Assembly: GCA_024653485.1 (NCBI GenBank)
Contig: JANLFY010000022.1
Coordinates: 236-36,908 of the forward strand
Length of the DNA stretch: 36,673 nt
From: Bacillota bacterium
Lineage (GTDB): Bacteria; Bacillota; SHA-98; UBA4971
Reading direction: 5' to 3'
Numbering within the stretch: the stretch's first letter is position 1; each line of letters starts with the position of its first letter. A program made the translations under genes and the position numbers. This document shows positions 1 to 7,863 of the stretch, in pieces. The notes under the pieces were generated by a model. That model did no database searches. It saw only the letters and a list, made by a program, of their open reading frames with translations, and had not been told where the DNA came from.

Positions 1-40
1 CCAGCGTTCGTCCTGAGCCAGGATCAAACTCTCCGTAAAA
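1..40 (-). rRNA. rrs: 16S ribosomal RNA, 5' end only (runs off the window)
   Basis: Read on the minus strand, positions 32 to 1 give AGAGTTTGATCCTGGCTCAG and continue GACGAACGCTGG, the near-universal start of bacterial 16S rRNA. The mature 5' end should lie about eight nucleotides upstream, near 39-40. Only this fragment is inside the window. It is the last element of a long minus-strand gene series and has its own promoter and leader. Confidence 0.97.
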
Positions 41-99
41 TACCGAAGAGCTATCTCTAGCTCCCTCACACAAGCTCCAAAGACTTACCGCAACCTTAC

Positions 100-127
100 C
101 ATATCTCACTGTTTAGTTTTCAAGGAG
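100..127 (-). promoter_or_regulatory. rRNA leader boxA-like antitermination element
   Basis: The minus strand reads CTCCTTGAAAACTAAACAG here, between the rRNA promoter and the 16S 5' end. This resembles the CTTTGAAAACTNAACA block common in Bacillota rRNA leaders, where Nus factors load for antitermination and RNA processing. Assignment rests on motif resemblance and position. Confidence 0.55.
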
Positions 128-206
128 CACCCTTCCGAGTCGCGGAACCCCGTACCATCTGGGTTTTCCGCTCACGAAAGCCGCCTCGTTCCGGGCGGCA
201 GTTGTA

Positions 207-235
207 AATATACCACCTGGAGCAAAACCGTGCAA
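207..235 (-). promoter_or_regulatory. rRNA operon sigma-A-type promoter
   Basis: On the minus strand a -35 box TTGCAC (235-230) is followed by a 17-nt spacer and a -10 box TATATT (212-207). The bases just before the -10 are TGG, giving an extended -10. Transcription should begin near 200, about 160 nt ahead of the mature 16S. The 41-459 stretch between bofA and 16S is therefore promoter plus leader; I see no gene in it. Confidence 0.75.
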
Positions 236-459
236 CCTGTAATTCGGTCATGTACGCCGATGTACGTCCATGAGTGTCAGTGGATCTCTGCAATGCGAAC
301 TCGCTCGCATCGATACGAGCGATTACGCACTGCATCATGTCTCGTTCACGCCGCCATGATGTTCGTCATACTGTACCAAGTATATGCTCAATCCCCCGAA
401 AAGAAACCGTCGCATGATCTTCCCGGAGTGGAAAGCCCTTCCGCTTCTCGGCATGCGAT

Positions 460-732
460 TCAAATCCGGCCGAGCACAATGTACTTCAGCGCGATTATGA
501 GCGCGAGCCCCGGTAGTCCCAGAAGTCCGACCGCAAGAGCGGTCGCCGGATTGATGGCGACTGAGATACCGAAGACGCCTCCCACGAGGTTCACAAGCCA
601 CAACACTATCCCGCCCACCACCGCGCTGTACGCGAGCCGAATGACGAGCTTCAGAGGGACGTAAAGAATGTAAGCCACCACGTACACCACAAAGAGCGCG
701 AGAGCGTAGGCCGCGATAGTAGCCACGTGCAT
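460..732 (-). CDS. bofA: BofA family pro-sigma-K processing inhibitor
   Basis: This 90-residue protein is almost entirely hydrophobic, with three likely membrane segments at about residues 5-25, 33-55 and 60-82. It matches the BofA family, including the NLVGG block near residue 48 and the Gly-rich LLGLPG turn near 70-75. In Bacillus, BofA sits in the outer forespore membrane and holds the SpoIVFB protease inactive until a forespore signal arrives, delaying sigma-K activation. The family is about 85-90 residues long, so the gene looks complete. It is the last protein gene before the 16S promoter, in the same place as in Bacillus. Its presence implies an endospore former. Confidence 0.9.
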   Translation of the reverse strand: MHVATIAAYALALFVVYVVAYILYVPLKLVIRLAYSAVVGGIVLWLVNLVGGVFGISVAINPATALAVGLLGLPGLALIIALKYIVLGRI

Positions 733-804
733 CTCACGAGGTCCCTCCTCCCTCTGTCCGAGTCCAGACGGAAAGGGCGTCCCCTTCTCTTCAATTCATA
801 TGCC

Positions 805-1236
805 TCAGTGGGTCTGGGAATGCGCGGTCGAAGCGCTTTCCTCGCGGGCCTTCTTCAGAAGGTAAACATACTTTCGCTCTGCGGCTCTCAGTGAGAAGGT
901 GGCATAATCGATCAGCTCAGGTTCCACGACTTGATCGAAGTAGGATACGGCGCGAAGCCATTCCCTGCGCGCATCCTCGACAGCCTGTTCCACAGTGGGA
1001 ACACACGAAGGCTCGCGCCCTTCCCCCTCACGGCGTAACGCCTGAGCCCACGCCCGCAGCCGCGCTCGTCCCCGGTCGAGCGCCGACGCGGCCCCACTCA
1101 TTCCTCCGCCGAAGAGCTCCCGGGCTCTCGACAGAACGCACGCGACCAAGCTAGCCGCGCATCTGCGAACGAGGGTCTGAACCGAGGCGATCCCCACGCC
1201 GCCGATGCCACCATCATCGCCCAAGGTCCTTGCCAC
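805..1236 (-). CDS. yaaL: YaaL-like DUF2508 family protein
   Basis: This is a 143-residue protein of unknown function. The conserved part is the C-terminal half, residues about 80-130, with the pattern DARREWLRAVSYFDQV, then PELIDYA, then AAERKYVYLLKKAR, which is the DUF2508/YaaL signature. The family is usually 70-90 residues; the extra N-terminal 70 residues here are Arg/Ala/Gly-rich and without recognisable domain. The start is GTG at 1236, preceded by GGAGG five to six bases upstream; a later start that removes the extension cannot be excluded. The gene lies between recR and bofA exactly as in Bacillus, so orthology is well supported by position even though the function is not known. Confidence 0.82.
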   Translation of the reverse strand: MARTLGDDGGIGGVGIASVQTLVRRCAASLVACVLSRARELFGGGMSGAASALDRGRARLRAWAQALRREGEGREPSCVPTVEQAVEDARREWLRAVSYFDQVVEPELIDYATFSLRAAERKYVYLLKKAREESASTAHSQTH

Positions 1237-1372
1237 ACTGGTCCCTCCAGACCGCCCCTTCTGGAACTGCTGTCCTCGGGATACAGTATGGTTCCGGCAT
1301 CGGACGATTATGCCTGGCGGAACCCGGGACCGCGCCTGGCACTGCCGGCCCGCACGCGGGCGGGCAGTGCTC

Positions 1373-1972
1373 TTACATCTCCCGCCGCCCTTCGAGGGCC
1401 CTCGTGAGAGTCACCTCGTCCGCGTATTCCAGATCGCCCCCTACCGGGAGCCCGTGGGCTATGCGGGTCACCTTGACGCCAAGAGGCTTTATCAGCCTCG
1501 CGATATACATGGCGGTCGCCTCGCCCTCGATGTTCGGGTCCGTTGCGAGAATGACCTCCCTCACCACTCCATCCTTCAGGCGGTCCAAGAGCTCTCTCGC
1601 TCGTATGTCATCGGGGCCGATCCCGTCCACCGGTGATATTGCCCCACCGAGGACGTGGTACAGCCCTTTGAACTCTCCCGTCCGCTCCAGGGCCATCACG
1701 TCCTTGGGCTCCTCCACCACGGCTATGAGCGAACGGTCGCGGACCGGGTCCGAGCACGTCGGACACGGGTCCGCCTCGGTGAGATTGCCACAGACGGAGC
1801 AGTGCAGTATACGGTCCTTCGCCTCGAGAAGCGCCTGAGAGAGCCGCGCCACGTCCTCGCGAGGGGTCTTGAGGATGTGGAACGCCAGACGCTGAGCAGT
1901 TTTCGGGCCTATGCCCGGAAGACGCGTGAACTGATCGATCAGCTTTGCTAGGGGTGCAGCGTATCGAACCAT
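1373..1972 (-). CDS. recR: Recombination mediator protein RecR
   Basis: RecR acts with RecF and RecO in loading RecA at single-stranded gaps. With the ATG at 1972 the protein is 199 residues, the normal family length. It has the N-terminal helix-hairpin-helix ([17 protein letters not shown], about residues 17-33), a four-cysteine zinc site (CSVC and CPTC, about residues 57-60 and 69-72) and a Toprim domain with the acidic EEP and [11 protein letters not shown] motifs. The open frame extends to 1993, but the ATG at 1972 has GGGAG at 1984-1980 with seven-base spacing, which decides the start. It follows ybaB closely in the usual dnaX-ybaB-recR order. Confidence 0.97.
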   Translation of the reverse strand: MVRYAAPLAKLIDQFTRLPGIGPKTAQRLAFHILKTPREDVARLSQALLEAKDRILHCSVCGNLTEADPCPTCSDPVRDRSLIAVVEEPKDVMALERTGEFKGLYHVLGGAISPVDGIGPDDIRARELLDRLKDGVVREVILATDPNIEGEATAMYIARLIKPLGVKVTRIAHGLPVGGDLEYADEVTLTRALEGRREM

Positions 1973-1994
1973 CAACATGCTCCCTTCGGGCAAT

Positions 1995-2327
1995 TCAGAT
2001 CATGGACGGAAGCCCAGGCAGGCCCATACTTCCTGCGACTTTGCCCATCTCGCTAGCAGCGAGCTCGTGGGCTTTTCGCAGCGCCTCGTTCACGGCCGCC
2101 AGAATGAGATCTTGAAGCATCTCGACGTCGTTCGGGTCGACGGCCTCAGGGGATATCTCTATGGAGACAACCTCCTGGTGACCGTTGGCCGTCACCTTCA
2201 CCACGCCGCCGCCCGCCGTGCCCTGGACGGTCATGCTCTTGAGCTCCTCCTGGACACGCATTATGTCAGCCTGCATCTTCTGGATTTGCTTCATCATCTT
2301 GCCCATGTTCATGTTGTTGAAGCTCAC
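1995..2327 (-). CDS. ybaB: YbaB/EbfC family nucleoid-associated protein
   Basis: This 110-residue DNA-binding protein of the YbaB/EbfC family forms a small tweezer-like dimer that coats DNA. The Met/Gln-rich N-terminal helix ([18 protein letters not shown], about residues 12-29), the [11 protein letters not shown] strand pair near 39-50 and the [18 protein letters not shown] helix near 64-80 are all characteristic. The likely start is GTG at 2327, after a G-rich Shine-Dalgarno. It sits between dnaX and recR, a linkage conserved across most bacteria, and the stop lies 22 bases before the chosen recR start. Confidence 0.95.
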   Translation of the reverse strand: MSFNNMNMGKMMKQIQKMQADIMRVQEELKSMTVQGTAGGGVVKVTANGHQEVVSIEISPEAVDPNDVEMLQDLILAAVNEALRKAHELAASEMGKVAGSMGLPGLPSMI

Positions 2328-2387
2328 CCGACATCCCCCCGACGTCTATACTATATCAAACCTGCGTCGCGTCAGACCCGTGGGTGT

Positions 2388-4466
2388 TCACACATCAATC
2401 TTGAAAACTTTGCCACCGAAAACCGACACGGCCGCCTTGACAGCAGGGTGATCCATGATGGCCGCCTTTGCCCTCGCGAGGCTCTCGGCGAACTCCCCCT
2501 CATCTCCTTCCGACGTGTCCGTCCCTTCACCGTTCCCGTTTCCGTTGCCGCTGCCGTCTGCATTCCCGGTCCCCTTCTCACGGTCGCCGGGACGAGTCTC
2601 GCTCGCGGACACCTCGCTCGTCGGGGCGCTGGTACCCTCTCGGGTGGGCGTGGCTCCGGACCCCCAGTGGCGGGCGGGCGCCTCCCCTGCCCTCGCGACC
2701 GGCGGCGTGCCGGCCCCTCTTGCCGCCTCGCCCGGCCCAGCCCGCTCAGCCCGCCCAGCCGGCCCAGCCGGCCCAGCCGGCCCAGCCGGCCCAGCCGGCT
2801 CGTCCGTCGCCTCCAGCTCGTCCGTCTCGGCCAACTCTGCCGACTCCGCCGGCGCAGGCTCTTCCGCATCTGGCCACGGCACTTCCTCGAACGGCACGGA
2901 CGGCCCCACTGGCGCGCCTTTCTCGCTCGTGCGGGGCGCAACGACGCACTTCACCACGAGGTCCACCCCCAACACGGCCTTCAAGGCCTGTTGGACGACT
3001 GTTCTGTAGCGCGGGCAAGATGCCTGGTCCCTGTGGAGCTCCGTCTGGCAAGCGACTGCGAGCTCGTTTCCGGCGAGGCTCGCGGGGATCGTCTTGTCAT
3101 AAAAGGCAAGGACGGGCCCCTTCCCGTTGAGGGCGCCAAGCACGTCGTTCCATCTCGCCCGAACCTGCTCCAGCGTAACGGACGTCTGAGCTGTAGAAGG
3201 CTGCTTCTCCCCGGTCGCACGACCGTGCGCGGGCTCGGCCGCCCGCGTAGGCTCGGGCGGAGGCGCAGAGACTGGTCCGGACGCAGGCGCCGACCTGCTC
3301 TTGGAGTCCGGTCCCGTTAGGGATTCCGGCGCGACCTGGATGGATTGCGATGAAGTTGACTGTGACGGCACTGGGGCCTCGCCCGGTCTTGCCAGCTTGA
3401 TCGTGGCCACCTCGAGAGTGAGCAACGGTGCCGCCGAGTAGCGCATGTCTCCCTCGACCGCGCCGAGCACGTCCAGGGCTCGAAAGATGTCTTCCGGCAA
3501 GAGACGTGCCGCCTGGCTTTTGAGATCCTCCACGACCCCCTCGGGCGCGTCCACCAGCTCGGTCTTGAGGCCGCACGTCCGCAACACGAGCAGGTTCCTG
3601 AAGTGCTCGATGAGGTCGCGCACGAACTGCGCGGGGTCGCGCCCACTTTCCACGATGTCGCGCACCAAGGTTAGCGCTGCCGCGAGATCATGGCGAATGA
3701 TCGCATCGCAGAAACCCGCAACTTTGCGGAACCCCGCCACCCCGATGGCGGCCACGGCGTCATCATAAGTCACCGCCCCGCCCGTGTACGCCACGCACTG
3801 CTCGAGGAGGCCGAGGGCATCGCGTGCCGCGCCTTGGGCCGAGGAAGCGATGAGCCTCACCGCGTCCTCGGAAATCTGGATGCCTTCGGAAGCCGCTACC
3901 GCCGAAACGCGCGACGCGAGTTCACGGTTGGTGAGACGCCTGAAGTCGAAGCGCTGGCAACGCGAAAGAATGGTCGGAAGCACCTTGTGCGGCTCCGTTG
4001 TGGCAAGCACGAACACCACCCGAGAGGGAGGCTCCTCCAAGGTCTTGAGGAGGGCGTTGAACGCCTCCTGAGTAAGCATGTGCACCTCGTCGATGATGTA
4101 GACCTTGTACCTCTCTTCGACCGGAGCGAACTTCACCTTCTCGCGGAGATCTCGGATTTCGTCGATGCCCCGGTTCGACGCGGCGTCTATCTCCACCACA
4201 TCCATGGACCGCCCTTCCTTGATGCGGGCGCATGCGTCACAGCGGCCGCATGGGTCGGGCGTGGGACCGTTCTGGCAGTTCAGTGCCTTGGCGAGCAGTT
4301 TCGCGACGCTCGTCTTTCCGGTTCCTCTGGGACCGCAGAAAAGGTAGGCGTGGGACACGCGCCCCGCGGCCACGGCATTTCGCAGGGTGCGCGTGACATG
4401 CTCCTGTCCCACGACCTCGGCGAATGTCTGAGGCCTCCACCTCCTGTACATCGAGACGTACGTCAC
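2388..4466 (-). CDS. dnaX: DNA polymerase III subunit gamma/tau
   Basis: This 692-residue AAA+ clamp-loader subunit opens with VTYVSMYRRWRPQTFAEVVG (GTG start), as in typical DnaX. Walker A is GPRGTGKTS (about 45-53), followed by a four-cysteine zinc module (CQNG to CDAC, about 64-79), Walker B with DEVHML (about 125-130) and the sensor LSRCQRFDF. Residues from about 370 on form a long Pro/Ala/Glu-rich linker. A Gly-Pro-Ala repeat lies near residues 555-575, and a DnaX C-terminal oligomerisation-like segment (residues 430-500) precedes it. I saw no A-rich slippery heptamer, so a frameshifted gamma form is not evident. It is transcribed downstream of SRP RNA. Confidence 0.97.
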   Translation of the reverse strand: MTYVSMYRRWRPQTFAEVVGQEHVTRTLRNAVAAGRVSHAYLFCGPRGTGKTSVAKLLAKALNCQNGPTPDPCGRCDACARIKEGRSMDVVEIDAASNRGIDEIRDLREKVKFAPVEERYKVYIIDEVHMLTQEAFNALLKTLEEPPSRVVFVLATTEPHKVLPTILSRCQRFDFRRLTNRELASRVSAVAASEGIQISEDAVRLIASSAQGAARDALGLLEQCVAYTGGAVTYDDAVAAIGVAGFRKVAGFCDAIIRHDLAAALTLVRDIVESGRDPAQFVRDLIEHFRNLLVLRTCGLKTELVDAPEGVVEDLKSQAARLLPEDIFRALDVLGAVEGDMRYSAAPLLTLEVATIKLARPGEAPVPSQSTSSQSIQVAPESLTGPDSKSRSAPASGPVSAPPPEPTRAAEPAHGRATGEKQPSTAQTSVTLEQVRARWNDVLGALNGKGPVLAFYDKTIPASLAGNELAVACQTELHRDQASCPRYRTVVQQALKAVLGVDLVVKCVVAPRTSEKGAPVGPSVPFEEVPWPDAEEPAPAESAELAETDELEATDEPAGPAGPAGPAGPAGRAERAGPGEAARGAGTPPVARAGEAPARHWGSGATPTREGTSAPTSEVSASETRPGDREKGTGNADGSGNGNGNGEGTDTSEGDEGEFAESLARAKAAIMDHPAVKAAVSVFGGKVFKIDV
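2752..2796 (-). repeat. 9-bp tandem repeat inside dnaX
   Basis: The plus strand has four perfect copies of ggcccagcc from 2761 to 2796 and one imperfect copy at 2752-2760. On the coding strand each unit encodes Ala-Gly-Pro. Because the unit is nine bases, copy-number change keeps the dnaX frame. Confidence 0.9.
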
Positions 4467-4621
4467 CGCTCCTCACCCCTCGCGAGTGCTCTCGACATCC
4501 GGACTGTGCACGTACGGGCTCTGCTTGCGCAGGTTATGTAGTTCTGGCCCAAGGCGCGGATTCCTGCCCAAAGAGCGCCGCCTCTATTGGCCTTGTCATC
4601 TTAGCAATGCCACGAACGGGA

Positions 4622-4660
4622 CAAAAAAAGCCGGCGCGCCGACACTCGGCCCGCACGGCG
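4622..4660 (-). terminator. Possible terminator after SRP RNA
   Basis: On the minus strand a GC-rich stretch with a short stem (GCCGA/TCGGC) and GGCGCGCCGGC runs into TTTTTTT (4629-4623), about 60 nt after the SRP RNA 3' end. It may end SRP RNA transcription or attenuate read-through into dnaX. The stem is short, so confidence is modest. Confidence 0.4.
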
Positions 4661-4690
4661 ACTAGGCTTCGACACGCGTCAGCCAATCAA

Positions 4691-4960
4691 CGGTCGTGCA
4701 CCCACTGTCGAACGTCTCTCCCAGGCGGTAACCTGCCAGCCGGCTCCGACCAGGCACCCCCGCGGCACACGGAACATTCTGCTTACCGCTGCTACCTCCC
4801 GGTCCTGACGGGGTTCACAGACATCCGTTGCGCGGGACCCAGCCATCTTCGCTACTTAACAGGGCCAGGCCCCAAAAAAGAACGCCCTCGAGTGGGAATT
4901 CGACCCCGCTATAGCGGGTTGCGGGTTCAGGGCACCGCTACCTCCCCGTCTAGCACGACC
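4691..4960 (-). ncRNA. ffs: Signal recognition particle RNA, large Bacillus type
   Basis: The minus strand contains the diagnostic helix 8 segment GTCAGGACCGGGAGGTAGCAGC (rc of 4787-4808), where the canonical sequence has GTCAGG-CCGGAAGG-AGCAGC. The 5' Alu-domain start GTGCTAGACGGGGAGG and the loop sequences GGTGCCCTGAACCCGC match Bacillus scRNA. The ends are complementary (5' GGTCGTGC, 3' GCACGACC), which fixes a length near 270 nt and shows that the Alu domain is present. In the tetraloop region GGGA replaces the more usual GGAA. It lies between the tRNA-Ser genes and dnaX, as in Bacillus. The RNA scaffolds Ffh for co-translational membrane targeting. Confidence 0.95.
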
Positions 4961-5021
4961 AAACTCTCTGTCACTCTGACCCATGGCCTGACGGCCTATC
5001 AGAAGGCCTACCAGAACAATA

Positions 5022-5115
5022 TGGCGGAGAGGGCGGGATTCGAACCCGCGAGGCAGAGGACTTCTGCCTACCCGCTCTCCAGGCGGGCGCCTTAGACCAA
5101 CTCAGCCACCTCTCC
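5022..5115 (-). tRNA. tRNA-Ser (GGA)
   Basis: The minus strand folds as a class II tRNA with acceptor GGAGAGG/CCTCTCC, a long variable arm, T-loop GGTTCGAATCC and an encoded CCA at 5024-5022. The anticodon stem CCCGC/GCGGG encloses CTGGAGA, giving anticodon GGA, which reads UCC and UCU. It is seven bases downstream of tRNA-Ser(CGA). Confidence 0.96.
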
Positions 5116-5123
5116 GCAAAGGC

Positions 5124-5216
5124 TGGCGGAGAGAGTGAGATTCGAACTCACGGGGCAGGGGCTACCCGCCCACTCGCTTTCGAGGCGAGCGCTTTAGACC
5201 ACTCAGCCATCTCTCC
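5124..5216 (-). tRNA. tRNA-Ser (CGA)
   Basis: Class II tRNA on the minus strand with acceptor GGAGAGA/TCTCTCC, discriminator G and encoded CCA. The anticodon stem CTCGC/GCGAG encloses CTCGAAA, giving anticodon CGA for UCG codons. With tRNA-Ser(GGA) and SRP RNA it forms a small RNA-gene cluster between tadA and dnaX. The 5219-5494 stretch upstream of it has no gene I can support. Confidence 0.96.
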
Positions 5217-5494
5217 GCGCTGTCCGTCGCTTCCACGACGGTGATCATCATGCCGCCGGTCGTGCGGCACGACGGCAATTAAGCAAGCGTATTCGGTTGT
5301 GATCAGGTGTGATCCGGCGGTAATCCCCGCCGGAAGCCTCGATGGACCGCCACTTGCCTGACTGGATTGCCAGACTGGCTAGACTACCAAACTGCCATCC
5401 GTACGGGTCGTGCGTGCGCCTTGGACGCACACCATGCAGCGAATCAACCAGATAACCACGCGACGTGGGCAGCCGCCGTCTGTCTGAGCCCACA

Positions 5495-5947
5495 CTACGA
5501 GCTGCGGAGGTCCGTGAAGAACTGCTGCAGCAGCGCAGAACACTCCTCTTGGAGAACCCCGCTCGTGACCTCCAAGCGGTGGTTCAGCGCTTCATGCCGC
5601 ACCAAGTCCGTCACCGAGCCAGCAGCGCCAGCCTTGGGGTCGGGCGTGCCGTACACCAATCGCTCGACCCGTGCCAGGACCAGGGCTCCTGCGCACATAG
5701 CGCAAGGCTCAAGCGTCACATACATCGTCGCGCCGAGAAGCCGCCACGACTTGAGTCGCGAAGCCGCCTCTCTTATGGCCAGCATCTCAGCATGAGCTGT
5801 CGGGTCCTGGAGCTCTTCCTTGCGATTGTGTGCCCTGGCCACGATCTGGCCGTCGGCCACTATGATCGCTCCCACGGGAACCTCGCCCTTCAAGTAGGCC
5901 TTCTTAGCCTCCAAGAGAGCCCTTCTCATGAACAATTCATCGTCCAT
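5495..5947 (-). CDS. tadA: tRNA adenosine(34) deaminase TadA
   Basis: TadA deaminates the wobble adenosine of tRNA-Arg(ACG) to inosine. The 150-residue protein has the cytidine/deoxycytidylate deaminase zinc site: HAE at residues 52-54 (His ligand and catalytic Glu) and PCAMC at 81-85 with ligands Cys82 and Cys85. The N-terminus MDDELFMRRALLEA and the GEVPVGAIIV strand are typical of TadA. Its substrate tRNA-Arg(ACG) is encoded in this window at 6882-6958. It is followed on the same strand by the two tRNA-Ser genes and SRP RNA, matching the Bacillus order. Confidence 0.96.
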   Translation of the reverse strand: MDDELFMRRALLEAKKAYLKGEVPVGAIIVADGQIVARAHNRKEELQDPTAHAEMLAIREAASRLKSWRLLGATMYVTLEPCAMCAGALVLARVERLVYGTPDPKAGAAGSVTDLVRHEALNHRLEVTSGVLQEECSALLQQFFTDLRSS

Positions 5948-5989
5948 GGGGCGCGACCACTCACCTAACTTAGTATGATAACATTCTCT

Positions 5990-6328
5990 CTAGTACCCGG
6001 CAAGACCCCTCAGCCTCTGAGCCTCTGGAGCTCCTGACGCCCCTGCAGCCTCTGACGCCTCCGCAGCCTCTAGCGTCTGAGACGCCTTCAGCACGCCCTG
6101 GTGCTCCTTCGTTCCGCGACGCCCCGAGCCGAGGCAGGCCTCGCAGGCCTGCGTGAGAGCTGGCCTACCCAGGTAGAACCGGGTGATCGCCTCGTCAAGC
6201 CTCCTGCTGCGTGCGAGGACCTCCTCGGAAGTCAAGTTGCCACGTTTCGCCTCGACGGCTTCAAGAAGGTCTTGGCGCAGACACTCTATCTGCGCCCGAA
6301 GACATCGGGCATCAACATCAGCCGCCAC
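5990..6328 (-). CDS. Spo0E-like aspartyl-phosphate phosphatase with CxxC tail
   Basis: Residues about 13-52 (GTG start at 6328) match the Spo0E family: QIECLRQDLLEA, then LTSEEVLARSRRLDEAI. The SxxLDxxI motif carries the Ser/Asp pair used to dephosphorylate Spo0A~P, so the protein probably delays sporulation. Family members are usually 55-85 residues. This one is 112, with a tail holding CEACLGSG and then a Glu/Ala/Ser-rich stretch coded by imperfect CTCTGACGCC-like repeats. The open frame begins at 6337, but AGGAG at 6341-6337 is correctly spaced (eight bases) only for the GTG at 6328. It lies just downstream of tRNA-Arg(CCT) and may be co-transcribed with it. Whether the tail is fully translated is unproven. 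Confidence 0.72.
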   Translation of the reverse strand: MAADVDARCLRAQIECLRQDLLEAVEAKRGNLTSEEVLARSRRLDEAITRFYLGRPALTQACEACLGSGRRGTKEHQGVLKASQTLEAAEASEAAGASGAPEAQRLRGLAGY

Positions 6329-6372
6329 CGAATTCACTCCTATGGGTTTGAGCGGGGAATTGGGAAATGAAA

Positions 6373-6448
6373 TGGTGGCCCCGACACGAGTCGAACGTGC
6401 GACACGCGGTTTAGGAAACCGCTGCTCTATCCACTGAGCTACGGGGCC
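6373..6448 (-). tRNA. tRNA-Arg (CCT)
   Basis: The minus strand forms a cloverleaf with acceptor GGCCCCG/CGGGGCC, discriminator A and encoded CCA (6375-6373). The anticodon stem GCGGT/ACCGC encloses TTCCTAA, giving anticodon CCT for AGG codons. The T-loop reads GTTCGAC. It is transcribed from the promoter at 6578-6607. Confidence 0.95.
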
Positions 6449-6577
6449 ACCTAAGCCTTGAGACTTGCGCTCTTGCGCCTCATAGCCCGCCCTGGCGCTC
6501 GCGCGAAGACTTAACTGTCAAACTGTGCTACGTCCCCGTGGCGGCTTAGCCAACCAAGGGCTTTCGCTTTCACGTTG

Positions 6578-6607
6578 GTTATACCATAGAGACGCGTCAC
6601 CTGTCAA
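6578..6607 (-). promoter_or_regulatory. Sigma-A-type promoter for tRNA-Arg(CCT)
   Basis: Minus strand: -35 TTGACA (6607-6602), 18-nt spacer, -10 TATAAC (6583-6578) with TGG immediately before it. The predicted start near 6571 lies about 120 nt ahead of the tRNA. It may also feed the Spo0E-like gene. The rest of 6449-6784 shows no gene. Confidence 0.7.
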
Positions 6608-6784
6608 GGGCGCCAGGCCGCTGGGCCGCCGGCGCGTGTCGGCTAGAGTCTGGCGGCCGTCCGGAGGCTCTGACAACCGCCGAAGCGTGAGTGCCCGCAC
6701 AAGGCGCAGCCCGCTCGCCACGACGTTCCCACAGATGTTCCCATAGATGCACGACAGTTGCACGACGCGGAGGTCGCGCTACCC

Positions 6785-6813
6785 TTGAATCCCCCGCTTA
6801 GTTGTGGTATCAT
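6785..6813 (+). promoter_or_regulatory. Sigma-A-type promoter for tRNA-Arg(ACG)
   Basis: Plus strand: -35 TTGAAT (6785-6790), 17-nt spacer, -10 TATCAT (6808-6813) preceded by TGG. Its start near 6820 is about 60 nt upstream of the tRNA. Confidence 0.65.
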
Positions 6814-6881
6814 ACATCGCAGGGCAAGCAAGCTGAAGCAGCGAGCTAGCCAAGAGAAAACACGCACATACTACGTTTCGC

Positions 6882-6958
6882 GCGCCTGTAGCTCAGCGGA
6901 TTAGAGCATCTGACTACGGATCAGAGGGTCGGGGGTTCGAGTCCCTCCAGGCGCGCCA
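6882..6958 (+). tRNA. tRNA-Arg (ACG)
   Basis: Cloverleaf with acceptor GCGCCTG/CAGGCGC, discriminator G, encoded CCA (6956-6958). The anticodon stem TCTGA/TCAGA encloses CTACGGA, giving anticodon ACG, the substrate of TadA for A34-to-inosine editing. A decayed mobile-element region starts directly at its 3' end. Confidence 0.96.
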
Positions 6959-6967
6959 TAGTTTAGC

Positions 6968-7043
6968 TGGGGTTTTGCAGATTGGCAACACTCCGGCTTT
7001 GCTTGTTTGCCAATCCCTTGCCAATCTCCCTGAAGAATACCCG
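6968..7043 (-). pseudogene. Possible integrase C-terminal remnant at the tRNA 3' end
   Basis: On the minus strand a frame following an in-frame TAG reads RVFFREIGKGLANKQSRS and ends NLQNPS-stop at about 6968, ten bases from the tRNA-Arg CCA. A basic tail of this kind facing a tRNA 3' end is what is left when a tyrosine-recombinase element decays at its attachment site. There is no catalytic domain, so this rests on position and composition only. Confidence 0.25.
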
Positions 7044-7142
7044 CTAGAAGCCTCTTCATCTCGACCCGTCTCCATCCCGTCCGAAGAGCAACTCCTCGAG
7101 CTTGCTCGCAGCCTACTCCTGCATCGTCGGAAGAACTGGAGT

Positions 7143-7168
7143 TGATCCGGTTTCGTGGACACTCCAGG
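7143..7168 (-). repeat. Putative right inverted repeat of the IS3-family remnant
   Basis: The plus strand reads TGATCCGGTTTCGTGGACAC just outside the transposase stop codon. On the minus strand this is GTGTCCACGAAACCGGATCA, similar to ends of IS3-family elements that begin TGTCCACNAAACCGG. The matching left end was not found. Confidence 0.45.
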
Positions 7169-7169
7169 G

Positions 7170-7795
7170 CTACGCGACGGACTGTTTGGCTTCCTTGTGA
7201 TTTCTCTCTGTGATCGCCCACCTCCTTTCGTACTCCGCAGGACTTAGATATCCGAGGGTCGAGTGCCGACGCTTCCGGTTGTAAAACCCCTCGACGTATT
7301 CGAAGATGGCCGAGGCTAGCGCCTGACGGCTTGGCCAGCTGCGCCGGTCGAGTAGTTCAGTCTTGAGCGTGGCAAGGAAGCTCTCAGCTACCGCGTTATC
7401 CAGGGCGTCTCCCACCGTGCCCATGGAACCTAGGATGCCCGCCTCTTTGAGCGTTCGACCAAAGGCCACAGCGGTGTATTGCGCGCCGTGATCGGAGTGG
7501 TGAACGAGTCCAGGACCGGGTCTACGGTTCCACACGGCCATGTTCACCGCATCTATCGCTAGCTCCGCGAGCGGGCGGTTACCCATCGACCAACCCACTA
7601 CCATTCGAGAAAACCCGTCGATTACAACCGCCAGGTACAGTTTCCCCTCTAGTGTGTTCTGTCATATCAGCTACCCATAGACGGTTAGGAGCCCCTGTGT
7701 GAAATCTCGCTTCACCAGGTCCGGCAAAGGCTCCTTGGCCGGATTGCGGCGTGTTATACCCCGCAGCCGACGACGATGGACGCCTACCCGGATCA
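7170..7795 (-). pseudogene. IS3-family transposase orfB, truncated and frameshifted
   Basis: The 3' part (7604-7170) encodes a clean rve integrase-core segment. It includes HHSDHGAQYTA with its Asp, GDALDNAVAESFLATLKTEL with its Glu, and the C-terminal FYNRKRRHSTLGYLSPAEYE. Upstream, the same protein continues in other frames: VGVHRRRLRGITRR and LPDLVKRDFT, then APNRLWVADMTE, then LEGKLYLAVVIDGFSRMVVGW. At least two frameshifts therefore separate the first DDE Asp (WVADMTE) from the rest. The N-terminal half and all of orfA are missing beyond about 7795, where the MarR promoter begins. The element cannot make an active transposase. Confidence 0.88.
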
Positions 7796-7822
7796 GGCCC
7801 ACCGAGTCTTCCCCCACTCTTG

Positions 7823-7851
7823 TTGACAGCTGCGTGGCCCGCTGGTAAGAT
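7823..7851 (+). promoter_or_regulatory. Sigma-A promoter of the marR gene
   Basis: -35 TTGACA (7823-7828), 17-nt spacer, -10 TAAGAT (7846-7851) preceded by TGG. The start should fall near 7858, about 38 nt before the marR ATG. Confidence 0.75.
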
Positions 7852-7863
7852 GATACTGCGACA

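Noticed and set aside
1977-3320. 447-residue plus-strand open frame
   Set aside because: It is antisense to dnaX and ybaB, Arg/Pro-rich and without any family pattern; a high-GC shadow.
6901-7221. Minus-strand open frame with the peptide GGTRTPDPLIRS
   Set aside because: That peptide is the translated antisense of tRNA-Arg, a common false ORF. Only a possible integrase tail in another frame was kept, at low confidence.
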